NCBI RefSeq assembly: GCF_003669035.1
Contig: NZ_CP033070.1
Span: 2,418,001 to 2,482,000 of the forward strand
Reading direction: 5' to 3'
Source of the DNA: Chryseobacterium sp. 3008163
GTDB taxonomy: Bacteria; Bacteroidota; Bacteroidia; Flavobacteriales; Weeksellaceae
DNA length: 64,000 nucleotides
A program made the position numbers and the translations under genes. The notes under the pieces were generated by a model, which was not told the DNA's origin, made no database searches, and saw only the letters and a program-made list of their open reading frames with translations. Position 1 is the first letter of the stretch. Every line of letters begins with the position of its first letter. Positions 1-9,215 of the stretch are shown here, in pieces.

Positions 1-61
1 TTTCAGTTTCTTTTTTAGAACAACCTAACAATACAACTAAAACAATAAGTAGATTTTTCAT
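1..61 (-). CDS. N-terminus of a second small lipoprotein, cut by the window edge
   Basis: Reading leftward from 61, the peptide MKNLLIVLVVLLGCSKKETE runs off the window. It is nearly identical to the first 20 residues of the lipoprotein encoded at 480-944, including the lipobox ending in Gly-Cys, so the product should be a lipidated envelope protein. It directly follows a decayed copy of the RHS toxin tip, just as the lipoprotein at 480-944 follows the intact RHS gene. I infer a second, displaced copy of the immunity-like gene. Whether it is intact cannot be seen from here. Confidence 0.6.
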   Translation of the reverse strand, partial: MKNLLIVLVVLLGCSKKETE

Positions 62-64
62 ATT

Positions 65-352
65 CTATTTTTTTAACCACCAATATCTATTTGTATATTG
101 AATACTTGTAAGAGGCATGGTTAGACTATGACCTGATGAGTATAAATTAAACCCATAATACAATGTATGTACAGCGTGAGCTCCACTACTGTTAAAACCG
201 ACCAATGACAGTTCAGCTCTTCAACCTGTGGGAGTACTTAGTCTAGCTCGAGTGGGCAGATCTCTAAAAGTATGTTTATTTCCTTCTTTTATCCAAGAAT
301 TTTCAACATAATCTCTCTTGGCATAATAAAACGAATCATTATTTTGATATGG
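65..352 (-). pseudogene. decayed copy of the RHS C-terminal tip (orphan toxin module)
   Basis: The reverse strand encodes a sequence closely similar to the last ~95 residues of the RHS protein at 948-7667, ending in the same Trp-Trp-Leu-Lys-Lys. The frame is interrupted at 221-223, where a TGA replaces the Trp codon of the intact copy (Gly-Trp-Arg-Ala-Glu-Leu). Upstream of about 352 the similarity fades and the frame has further stops, and no start or RHS core is attached. Orphan tips of this kind are known remains of toxin-immunity exchange in RHS and other polymorphic toxin loci. Bases 353-479 hold no other gene that I can see and may contain more degraded tip. Confidence 0.75.
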
Positions 353-479
353 TTTAAGAAGCACCACCAATATTATAATCTTTTATATGTTTTGTTGAGA
401 ATGCCTTCGCATAACAATAACTAATATAAATTGACCTGGTAAAATTCATCCTATAATCTATTTATTGATTAACAAGTTT

Positions 480-944
480 TTAACGTCTTATAACCCTTAC
501 ATCATTATACCAATTTTGCTTATTTGTATTTTTAGTTTTTAATTGTAGATCAGAAAGATCAGCATTTAATCGATCATTGTTGTTATGTGAAGTTATTTTT
601 TTAATTTTATCTAAAATCTCAACACCATCATTCTTATTGAAATAATATTTTTGAATCTTATTATCTTTAGTAATTTTAACTAAAAGTAACAAACCCTCAT
701 TGAATTCTTTTAGTTTTGAGTAAGATATTTCTTCGATCTTCATCAAATCTTTTTTTTCTACTTGATAATTAACCTCTGGGAAAACATTCTCATTCGGCTT
801 CCTGTCTGTAAGAATAATTTTTTGAGATGGAGAGTTTTCATGCCCTGTATAACTTACAGTTATCTGATAAACAATAATATTTTCGGTTTCTTTTTTAGAA
901 CAACCTAGAAACAATATAACCAAAACAATAAGTAAATTTTTCAT
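480..944 (-). CDS. small lipoprotein, candidate immunity partner of the RHS toxin
   Basis: The 154-residue product starts with a short hydrophobic signal and a lipobox (Leu-Phe-Leu-Gly-Cys, Cys15), followed by charged residues, so it should be lipidated and held in the cell envelope. The remainder is hydrophilic and Lys/Asn-rich, and I recognise no domain. The gene starts 3 bases after the stop of the 2239-residue RHS gene on the same strand, which implies co-transcription and probably translational coupling. A small gene directly behind an RHS toxin tip is the classical position of an immunity gene, and the start of this gene was duplicated together with the toxin tip (1-352). The immunity role is inferred from position only. 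Confidence 0.6.
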   Translation of the reverse strand: MKNLLIVLVILFLGCSKKETENIIVYQITVSYTGHENSPSQKIILTDRKPNENVFPEVNYQVEKKDLMKIEEISYSKLKEFNEGLLLLVKITKDNKIQKYYFNKNDGVEILDKIKKITSHNNNDRLNADLSDLQLKTKNTNKQNWYNDVRVIRR

Positions 945-947
945 ATT

Positions 948-3900
948 TTATTTTTTTAACCACCAATAATTATTTCGATAAGGAACACTGTAAATAGGCA
1001 TTGTAAGAGTATGGCCTGATGGATATAAATTAAATCCATAATACAATGTATGTACTGCGTGAGCTCCACTACTGTTAAAGCCGACCAATGACAATTCAGC
1101 TCTCCAACCTATAGTATGAGCAGTTCTACCTCTAGTTGGATTATCATTAAATACATGTTTATTTCCGTCTTTTATTAGAGAACCATATGTAATATAATCA
1201 CTCTTAGCATAATAAAATGGTCCGTTATTTCCACCTACTCTATGGGGATCATTATACATAGTAAAATTGCTACCCCCTCCATCAGGATCATTTGTACCCA
1301 CTGTTTGAACCCATTTATAGTCAGAGTATTTATTTGAAGCACTGGTAAATTTTACTTGCACATGAATTCCTTGTTCGCCGTTGTCTGGGTTAGTATATAA
1401 TTCGTATGCTTCAACTTTCATTTTTCCTACATATTCTCTATCACTATCATATATCTTAAATGTTGATTTAGGTTTGTGAGCTAGGTAATTAAAGGTGGTA
1501 ACAATTAAACCTTGTCCTGCACCCATCCAAAAATTACCGCCTCCTAATACAGAGCCAATTCCTCCTGACGTAGCTCCGTTTAGCAAAGCAAAAGCATCAC
1601 TTTTCATGAAATGTTTGCCCTGTATATTAGATGTTGCTAGGCCTAATAGATCATTCGAAGCACTAGAAAAGCTCCCTGCCAATGCTCCGCTCCAGAAATT
1701 ACCACCCTGTACATAAGATAATGTTCCCTGCGTAAGTGCATGGGCACCAGCTTTGGAAAGTATGGTTCCTGTTTCACCTAGTGCCTTAGCAATCTCGCCA
1801 CTTACTTTAAAAACTTCGCCAACTCCATAGGATACTGCAGCCGATATTACAGCCATCGTAACAGATTGAAACATATTTCCAATATCGACGGGTCTATTAA
1901 GATAATAATCTGTACCCACGGAGGCTAGTATTGCAACACCCGCTGCAATAATCATTGATTCTACAATCCCATATTCGCCACTCGGATCACTAAACATCAA
2001 CGGATTGTTGAAAACATACCCATACTTATTATAATTCTGGGTATTGCTAGGATCTTGTATGTTTTCGTCTGCATTTAAGAATCTTCTCAATAATGGATCA
2101 TATAATCTTCCGTTCATGTGAATAATGCCCACCTCTGCAAAATGTTCATGACTGGTATATCCTCTATCGATAAATAACGAAGTATTATCAATTATATTCT
2201 TATCGGTGATAATCGAGCCGTTTCCAATTTTTAGATGGGTCATATTGCCCCATGCATCAAAATGCCTCTGTTCTAGTTTGTTTCCCACTTCATCACTGAT
2301 GGCCAAGATGCTTCCTATATAATCCTTGTGTAAGAATTTATAAGATCCATTACTTTCATCAAAGTTTTTTAAATATACAATATTACTTTCGTACGGACTT
2401 CCTCCAATATAGAGAATATGTTTTTCCTTACCTGTTGTATTGTCTTTCAATACTTCAAAGCTTCCATCTTCACTATAAAATTTGGTAAATTTACCTTCCT
2501 CATCAATATTGAAGTTACCCCCATAGGTTACCCTTTGTCTCATACTTGTTAACCCATACTGGAAGGACACATCTCCTTTTTCTCCATCAATAAATACGGG
2601 ATCATTATTCTCGTTATAGACAATACTTTGAATTAAATCATTATTGTAATTTTGGATCCCTGCCGCATTCAGTGTCATTCCGGTCGGTTGATAAATTTTG
2701 GCAGAATTTTCAAACTTGATGATTCCTACCTGATCGTTTTCAAGAATCCTTCCTTTGACATCGTAGGTATTTTGAGAAGCCTGCCCGGTTCTTGGGTTCG
2801 TCCAATTGATCAATCTGTTATTATCATCATAGGTAAAGGTCTCTGCAATGCTAAAATCACCACCGGTGATCCTGCTGGTTAATTCATTTTTGATTGCATC
2901 AAAATTATAATTGACCTCCAGTATGCTTGGTGTGCCTTGCAGCTGATGCCAATACTGATGATCAGTACGTAACAAATGACCAGTACCATCATAGCTGTTA
3001 TATATTTTCGATTTCCCAAGATTAGCTTTAAGTACCTGCCCTTTTGCATTAGTTTCTTGAAGTTCCCATAATACTTTTCCTGATGTTTTATCTTTGATCG
3101 TAGTCAATTCTCCATTCCAAGTGCTGTAAACATTATCTATATATACTTTTGTTAAAACCCCTGAAGAATACAATTGCTTTTCATAGGAAGTAACCCTTGC
3201 TTTATCGTCATAGGTAATTCCTTTTTGAATAAAGTATTTTCCGTTGGCGCTTTCCGAAGATGATAATACTCGTCCCTGTGGATCATAACTGATATTGGAA
3301 CTGTATGATTTTCCTTTCGAAGTTCCTGATTTTGAAACAATTCTTCCTTTATCATCATAATTAAAGGAAATTAATTTATTGGTTGCTTCTCCTCCATCAA
3401 CAGTAGAAAGTTCTTTTTGAGAAATCAATTGTCCTAAAACATTGTAGCTAAATTCTTTGTTTCCTTTAGGACTGATGATTTTTTTTGTTTGTCCAAAACC
3501 GTCATATTCATATTTATATAATCCATTCGAAGGATCGTTAAATTCGGATTTTCTGCCCCACACATCATATTTGGTGGTTACGCTGTTTTGGGCATATTGT
3601 GCTTTTATCTGTTCTCCTGCTGCATTGTATGAAAAAATGATTGTTCCACCTTTATCTGTAGTAGAAACTACATTACCTAAAGCATCAGTGGTCTCTGTAG
3701 TGGTTCTACCGTATCCGTTGAGTTCTTTGACTGTTGTAGTATTTACAGATACGGAAGTTTGCACCTGTTTTCCAATAAAGGAAGTAACTTGATAACCTTG
3801 CCCAACTGAGGCTAGAGAAGTTGAAGTTGCTTTTGCAGGAAATACATTATCATCATACGTTATAACATTCCAAAGACTAGCATTTTGACCTTCAAAATAA

Positions 3901-6900
3901 GGTTCACTTTCTGCTTTTTTTCTTCCTAAAACATCATAAACAATATCTTTAGTAATGTACTGTCCTTGTCCAAAGGCCTTTGTTGAGGATTTATAATCTT
4001 GTCCTAATTTATTGGAATATTTTTTTGAAGTATTACCATCAGGATCATTTTGAGTTACCGTTATATTCGAGTTTGCATCTCTTTCATAAAAATAAGTTCT
4101 AGCCCCTCCCAAATTAGTTTTGGAAGTAAGAAGTTTTCCCCATGCATCATACGTATTGGTAAGAATATTTCCTAATGGATCGGTTTGCTTTTTGATCTGT
4201 CCCCAGTTATTATATTCAATATTTGTTTCTAAACCCAGAATATCTGTTTTCTTAATAACAAATCTTCCTTTATCATCATATTGTGCTTTAGTGGTTTGGG
4301 TATTCGAGTCTACACTGTTGCTGATTACCTTTTGGGTGATATTTCCGAAACCATCATAATCATTAGTCTCCTGTAGATAGCCTGTATTATCTCTGTTCCA
4401 GGTTTTGACTGTTTTCAAAAGATTATTTTCATAAACGTATTCTTCTTTGGATCCTTTTGAATCGCCATAAACCTGTGTTGATGAAATTTTAGTTTTCGGT
4501 TTACCAATACTATAATTATTTCCGGGTGTTAAATTAGATGGATAGTATTCTAATTCAGAGGTTGAAACAGAAAAACCATCATTTATGTTGTGTATAGATT
4601 TAGTAGGAAGATAAATATTGTTATAGTTTTCAACAGTGTGAACAGTTTTAATATTTCTTAAGAAATCTTTACTGGTAGTAATAAAAGGGTTAATCGCTGT
4701 AACGACTTTTGGCTTATCACTATTAGATACCGTTGTTACAACTTGCCCATTCAATAATTTGTCAATTTTATACTCATAGTTTTTATAAGCAAGTAGTTGT
4801 ACATTATTTAATGAAATGTCTGCCGGGAATATCTGTGATTCTGTTGTAGTTCTAATTGACCAATCCTTGTAGGGTAATCCTTCATTCGTTGGATGTATTT
4901 CTGAGCCACTCCAAATTTTTGTGTTTTCCAATCCGTCTGCATAGAATGTAGAACGAGCAGATTGGCGAAAGCCAATCATCCCTCTACCCTGTAGATGACC
5001 GATCATATCACGATATCGAAAATCTTGCTTTCTTTCGCCTTGTATTAATCTGGAAACTACATCATAATTTAAATTTTCAGTAATATTTGCATAAGGATAA
5101 AAAACAGCATTTGTATCATAATATGATTTATAAATATTTTCGGTAGCGGTTAATTTTGCATATTCTATATTTGTTTTCAGACCACCTTGAGTGATGGATT
5201 TGATTTTTGAAATCACATTTAATTTACTTCCTAAATCCCAAGTAATTAATTTTGTTTTGTGGATAATAACAAAATCTGTATTGAGTTGTGCAGTCCTGAA
5301 ATTACCAAAAAGAGGAGTATAATGTTCTCCATACATAGAATAGTTTATATCTTCACCATCCCACACCAACTCTTTAGGAGCAATATTATATGCATTTGAA
5401 AACATCGGTTTTCCTGAAGAATCTACTCCTTCATTTCGTAAATAATTGAAGCCATAACTAGAATCAGAGTTGTTCCAACATGTGGCACAATCTCTAAACC
5501 AAACCTGAGATTCGAATATAACAAAATCACTTTTACCATCTTTATTTAAATCTGGTGCAGAATATGTTCTTACAATATGTCTGTTTTTTCTTGGTTTACC
5601 CTGCCAAGAGGGTTCATACCAAAATAAATTGGAATAATAAAACTCTTTAAAACTTTTTCCTGTAGAAATATACATTTTCCAGTCAGAAGAATTAATATCA
5701 GCAGCCATTAGAATATCTGTTTTTCCATCTCCATTATAGTCTCCTACAATAGGGTTAGGTCTAGTTGCTCCACTACCACCTCGGTAAATATCAGGAACTG
5801 TTTTATTAAACTTTCCACTGTCAATATCAAATGAAAAAAGACTAATTGTATTTATTTGAGTATTTTCAAGAAGTTCTTGTTTTCCGTCACCGTCAAAATC
5901 AATAGCTGCACTCGTTTCATAATCAATATAATATCCATTTTCATTTACCTCTGTTATTTGATTATTATAAAAATCAATATGTAATTTCACATTACCCATC
6001 GAAGTAGTTTGTGTATATGTAGTTCCATCCCAATCAGGACATCTCCAATAGTTTACATTATTTAAAACTAATATTAATTCAGATAATCCATCTCCATTAA
6101 AATCAATTTCTTTAGCCATAAAATCAACAGAAGGAAATCCTTCTAAAGTACATCTTGGATCTGATTGTGGATCAGAATCAAATAGATATTGATAATTAAT
6201 TAAGTCAATTTCTTTAGATCCTATTTTAATAAAATTGTCATTTAGATATTTGTAAAAATATACATGGAATTTTTTTAAATCAATATCAAGCTTTCCAGTA
6301 ATTAAAACTTGATTAGTAAGAGGTGTATTGGTATTAGCATATGTTCCTACAGCAAGGATGCTGCCATCGTAATTAACATTTTTAAAATTATTCGCTCCAT
6401 CTAGTCTTGAAAGCATTAGTGTGTAATCTCTAATCAAATCAAACTTTCCATCTCCATTAAAATCCCCACTGAAATTCTTCAATCGCAAATCATCGAATCT
6501 AGAATCTTGTCTGAATAAATTACTTACAGATACATCCGATCCATTTTCAAAAACTATTGCGTTAGATTCTTCATTTGCAGAATTCTTTTCTTTTATATAA
6601 TCAACAAATTGATAATTTGTTCCTTGTTTTTTATAGTTGATTTCATACTTTTTGAAACTTTTAGCTGACGTATTTTCATGGGTTCGAACTTCTATATTAC
6701 TCAATAAATAGTCCTGAATAAAAGAAACACCATTAACATGAGACTGTTCTTTCAAATCTCTTATAATGTAATTAAACAAAATTTCATTAAAATGCGCCTT
6801 GCCCATTGTCTGATTTCCTCCCCATTGAATAGATGAAATAACAGAAACATTATTAGCGTTCTGAGAATAATTATAAATGATATAATTTCCTTGTGCATCT

Positions 6901-7667
6901 TGCCATCTTACAATATTATAGTCTGTTGGTGTTCTTGCTGGAGAAGATCCACCAATAGAAGTTGATCCGTACCAAGCCCTTGAACCATCTTCAAAAGTCA
7001 CTTCCCAATATTCCGGACCTGACCATAACTGACCAGATAGTGCTCCCAATGATTTAATTTGAATGTTTGAGTATTTTTCGGTAATATATTCTGCACCATC
7101 TTTACCATATTCGCCAGTTTTAAGAATCAATCTTTGCCCATTAAAACTATAATAATCAGAGTAGTCTAATTGCACTCCTTTTATCTTTCCATCTTTTTCA
7201 ATATTTTTACTCACTCTAGAAATAGCTGTAATTCCGGAGATATTCCAACCATATCCGGCAATCCCATTTCTGCCACCACTGTTGTAGACTAAATTAACTT
7301 GAGGTGCTACGCTTTTTACTCCTGGAGGTAATGCAATAGGTAAAGTAAATTGTAGTTGTCCACCTCCATTGACGTCGATATCACCTTTAGTGTCGTGGAA
7401 ACTCATTCCCTGAGGAACATTGCTCCCTGAAGGATTGTTGACTCCAGCCTGAGAATCTGTTGGTCCGCCGCCTGGATTTTCCGTTCCGGGACCTATTTTA
7501 GCTACAAATGGATTTGATACTCCTGAAGTTGCATTGAATCCTGGAGTTAAAACAATCATTTGAGGATCCTGGACAGTTCTCGTTGTACTTTCTGGCTGAT
7601 GTAATATTGTTTGAGAATATCCTAGTATCGAAAAAAAAGATACAAGGATGGAATAGAATAATTTCAT
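948..7667 (-). CDS. giant SpvB/FG-GAP/RHS-repeat polymorphic toxin
   Basis: The 2239-residue product begins with a Sec signal peptide (residues 1-19, ending Gly-Tyr-Ser-Gln). Residues ~90-300 resemble the SpvB/TcdB N-terminal domain. Five FG-GAP/VCBS calcium-loop motifs of the DxNGDG type follow at about 399, 522, 590, 645 and 705. Many YD repeats (GxxxxxxYDxxGR type) fill ~1050-1800. The conserved RHS end (LYDPLLRRFLNADE, then NPLMFSDPSG) lies near 1850-1893. These parts should form a beta-propeller plus RHS shell that encloses the C-terminal ~345 residues. That tail has a Gly/Ala-rich hydrophobic stretch and then ~170 residues that match no toxin fold I know. A lipoprotein gene follows 3 bases downstream. 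Antibacterial or antagonistic function is inferred from architecture. Confidence 0.85.
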   Translation of the reverse strand: MKLFYSILVSFFSILGYSQTILHQPESTTRTVQDPQMIVLTPGFNATSGVSNPFVAKIGPGTENPGGGPTDSQAGVNNPSGSNVPQGMSFHDTKGDIDVNGGGQLQFTLPIALPPGVKSVAPQVNLVYNSGGRNGIAGYGWNISGITAISRVSKNIEKDGKIKGVQLDYSDYYSFNGQRLILKTGEYGKDGAEYITEKYSNIQIKSLGALSGQLWSGPEYWEVTFEDGSRAWYGSTSIGGSSPARTPTDYNIVRWQDAQGNYIIYNYSQNANNVSVISSIQWGGNQTMGKAHFNEILFNYIIRDLKEQSHVNGVSFIQDYLLSNIEVRTHENTSAKSFKKYEINYKKQGTNYQFVDYIKEKNSANEESNAIVFENGSDVSVSNLFRQDSRFDDLRLKNFSGDFNGDGKFDLIRDYTLMLSRLDGANNFKNVNYDGSILAVGTYANTNTPLTNQVLITGKLDIDLKKFHVYFYKYLNDNFIKIGSKEIDLINYQYLFDSDPQSDPRCTLEGFPSVDFMAKEIDFNGDGLSELILVLNNVNYWRCPDWDGTTYTQTTSMGNVKLHIDFYNNQITEVNENGYYIDYETSAAIDFDGDGKQELLENTQINTISLFSFDIDSGKFNKTVPDIYRGGSGATRPNPIVGDYNGDGKTDILMAADINSSDWKMYISTGKSFKEFYYSNLFWYEPSWQGKPRKNRHIVRTYSAPDLNKDGKSDFVIFESQVWFRDCATCWNNSDSSYGFNYLRNEGVDSSGKPMFSNAYNIAPKELVWDGEDINYSMYGEHYTPLFGNFRTAQLNTDFVIIHKTKLITWDLGSKLNVISKIKSITQGGLKTNIEYAKLTATENIYKSYYDTNAVFYPYANITENLNYDVVSRLIQGERKQDFRYRDMIGHLQGRGMIGFRQSARSTFYADGLENTKIWSGSEIHPTNEGLPYKDWSIRTTTESQIFPADISLNNVQLLAYKNYEYKIDKLLNGQVVTTVSNSDKPKVVTAINPFITTSKDFLRNIKTVHTVENYNNIYLPTKSIHNINDGFSVSTSELEYYPSNLTPGNNYSIGKPKTKISSTQVYGDSKGSKEEYVYENNLLKTVKTWNRDNTGYLQETNDYDGFGNITQKVISNSVDSNTQTTKAQYDDKGRFVIKKTDILGLETNIEYNNWGQIKKQTDPLGNILTNTYDAWGKLLTSKTNLGGARTYFYERDANSNITVTQNDPDGNTSKKYSNKLGQDYKSSTKAFGQGQYITKDIVYDVLGRKKAESEPYFEGQNASLWNVITYDDNVFPAKATSTSLASVGQGYQVTSFIGKQVQTSVSVNTTTVKELNGYGRTTTETTDALGNVVSTTDKGGTIIFSYNAAGEQIKAQYAQNSVTTKYDVWGRKSEFNDPSNGLYKYEYDGFGQTKKIISPKGNKEFSYNVLGQLISQKELSTVDGGEATNKLISFNYDDKGRIVSKSGTSKGKSYSSNISYDPQGRVLSSSESANGKYFIQKGITYDDKARVTSYEKQLYSSGVLTKVYIDNVYSTWNGELTTIKDKTSGKVLWELQETNAKGQVLKANLGKSKIYNSYDGTGHLLRTDHQYWHQLQGTPSILEVNYNFDAIKNELTSRITGGDFSIAETFTYDDNNRLINWTNPRTGQASQNTYDVKGRILENDQVGIIKFENSAKIYQPTGMTLNAAGIQNYNNDLIQSIVYNENNDPVFIDGEKGDVSFQYGLTSMRQRVTYGGNFNIDEEGKFTKFYSEDGSFEVLKDNTTGKEKHILYIGGSPYESNIVYLKNFDESNGSYKFLHKDYIGSILAISDEVGNKLEQRHFDAWGNMTHLKIGNGSIITDKNIIDNTSLFIDRGYTSHEHFAEVGIIHMNGRLYDPLLRRFLNADENIQDPSNTQNYNKYGYVFNNPLMFSDPSGEYGIVESMIIAAGVAILASVGTDYYLNRPVDIGNMFQSVTMAVISAAVSYGVGEVFKVSGEIAKALGETGTILSKAGAHALTQGTLSYVQGGNFWSGALAGSFSSASNDLLGLATSNIQGKHFMKSDAFALLNGATSGGIGSVLGGGNFWMGAGQGLIVTTFNYLAHKPKSTFKIYDSDREYVGKMKVEAYELYTNPDNGEQGIHVQVKFTSASNKYSDYKWVQTVGTNDPDGGGSNFTMYNDPHRVGGNNGPFYYAKSDYITYGSLIKDGNKHVFNDNPTRGRTAHTIGWRAELSLVGFNSSGAHAVHTLYYGFNLYPSGHTLTMPIYSVPYRNNYWWLKK

Positions 7668-7700
7668 ATTCTTGAGATATATGGGAGTTTATTAATTTTT

Positions 7701-8195
7701 TTATCGTTTGGTAATGTTTCTGCTGAATACTCTACCGTCCTTCAACTGAACATGTAAAACATAAACACCCCACTCATAACCGGTCATGTTTATTTTCAAC
7801 TGTTTGTTGAGATTAGGAAGATTCTGCTGCTGAAATTTCCAGTGAACTGTGCTGTGCTGGTAGATAGAAACCGTAGCAATAAGTTCGTCAAGTTCATCCG
7901 TCCAATCAATTGTCAAAAAGTCATTGACAGGTACAGGATAAATTCTCATCTGCTTCCAGAATGATTTTGCATCAAGTGCTGGAGTTTCGGCTACTGCCTT
8001 TTCTTCAACTTTTACAGTATCATTTATTGTTTCCTTAGCCAATAAGTCTTTTGGAGCCGTTTTCCCATTAACGTTAGGACCACGGTATCTTTGATTTCCG
8101 GCTTCATCATATTTGAAATAAACTTCAGTCTGAGTTTGTGAATATCCTATAAAGCCCACAATCAATGAGAACGCCGAAAGTAATTTTCTTTTCAT
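7701..8195 (-). CDS. secreted protein with T9SS C-terminal sorting domain and a YD-like motif
   Basis: The 164-residue protein has a signal peptide (MKRKLLSAFSLIVGFIGYSQ). Just after it comes a single YD-repeat-like motif (YFKYDEAGNQRYRG) of the kind found in RHS proteins. The C-terminal ~75 residues, from IYPVPVNDFLTIDW to the end with SRNITKR, look like a type A sorting domain of the type IX secretion system. It ends 33 bases before the RHS start on the same strand, so the two are probably co-expressed. It could be an adaptor or surface anchor for the RHS protein, or the remnant of a T9SS-sorted RHS protein; neither can be decided from sequence. Confidence 0.65.
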   Translation of the reverse strand: MKRKLLSAFSLIVGFIGYSQTQTEVYFKYDEAGNQRYRGPNVNGKTAPKDLLAKETINDTVKVEEKAVAETPALDAKSFWKQMRIYPVPVNDFLTIDWTDELDELIATVSIYQHSTVHWKFQQQNLPNLNKQLKINMTGYEWGVYVLHVQLKDGRVFSRNITKR

Positions 8196-8202
8196 AATAA
8201 AT

Positions 8203-9138
8203 TTATTTGTGATTTAAAATAAGTTGTTGAACCTGGTTTTTAAGTTCCTTTATTTCCTCAGATTGCGATTTTAATTGCTTATGCTGTTCGATTGAATATA
8301 AAGTTAATTCCTCAATTTTCTCCAGAAGTTTAGCATCCATTTCAGCAACATTAATTCCTTTTTCAATAACTTCTGATGCAGAGGGTATACTTGGTAAATG
8401 TCCCTTTTCAACAATATGCTTTTCAACCTCCTCTAAAGTCTTTAGTTGATAATCTTTCTTAAAAACATAGTCAGCCCAAACATTTGTTTTCACTTCAACC
8501 TCTTTCGCAAATATTTTCCCATTGAATTTCGCAGTCGCATTATTAAAGAACTTTATCCAAGTATTATTTGTACCATCATTTATACCAATATATGAGTTTC
8601 CGTCATTATTGTTGTTTGGCATGGAAAACAAAATATTATGTGAAATCCCCATGTTTCTTATCACCGCGTCTCCCGGTAAAGCTTCAGTTGCAAAGCATCC
8701 ATTGCAAGAAGATTTAGCTATTACTAATCTCCCATGGGAATTGGCTAACTCAACATATGCATTTTCCCCCTGAAAAATTCTTAAATTGGCATCTGAAGCT
8801 GTAACATCATTTACTCCAATTTTTACTTTCCCCGGAGTTGCTTCTAAAATAGCTTTTCTCCAAGGTTGAGAACCGTTATCATTAGTTTTTCTGAAATACA
8901 ATTCCTGATCAAAAAAACTTCCTGCAAACTGCATCCCATAATTATTTGTTCCGTTTGTATGTCTTACATCCAATAGATGCCACCAACTTGCAGCTCCATC
9001 TGGATAATTTATAGGCGTGTTAGTTTCATAAAAGCCACTGTTTGATGTTGGTGCACCTGCATCATTTCTTGTCTGGGTATTTTGAGAAAATACAATTGAA
9101 CTAAATATAAGTCCTGCGAAAAGTAAAGTTTTTTTCAT
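8203..9138 (-). CDS. secreted tail-fibre-like protein with C-terminal coiled coil
   Basis: The 311-residue product has a signal peptide (MKKTLLFAGLIFSSIVFSQ) and an Asn/Gly-rich central part with short beta-like repeats. The C-terminal ~95 residues are the widespread Bacteroidota module beginning DYVFKKDYQLKTLEEVE, followed by HLPSIPSASEV and INVAEMDAKLLEKIEELTLY, and ending in a heptad coiled coil. This module is often annotated as tail-fibre or cell-wall-anchor-like and probably trimerises. The central Cys-x2-Cys (SSCNGCF) recalls the CSDC motif of the upstream paralogue. It lies 7 bases from the T9SS-sorted gene and 77 bases from that paralogue, in one transcription unit. Function unknown; surface exposure is likely. 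Confidence 0.6.
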   Translation of the reverse strand: MKKTLLFAGLIFSSIVFSQNTQTRNDAGAPTSNSGFYETNTPINYPDGAASWWHLLDVRHTNGTNNYGMQFAGSFFDQELYFRKTNDNGSQPWRKAILEATPGKVKIGVNDVTASDANLRIFQGENAYVELANSHGRLVIAKSSCNGCFATEALPGDAVIRNMGISHNILFSMPNNNNDGNSYIGINDGTNNTWIKFFNNATAKFNGKIFAKEVEVKTNVWADYVFKKDYQLKTLEEVEKHIVEKGHLPSIPSASEVIEKGINVAEMDAKLLEKIEELTLYSIEQHKQLKSQSEEIKELKNQVQQLILNHK

Positions 9139-9215
9139 TTGTTGAGTTTTCGTTTTTATTAATTTTAAATATTAGTTATCAAAGTCAATATTCATAAAAT
9201 ATCACTTAGTATTAT

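Noticed and set aside
3457..3792. Long plus-strand frame opposite the RHS gene
   Set aside because: It is antisense to well-conserved YD-repeat coding sequence and has no family features.
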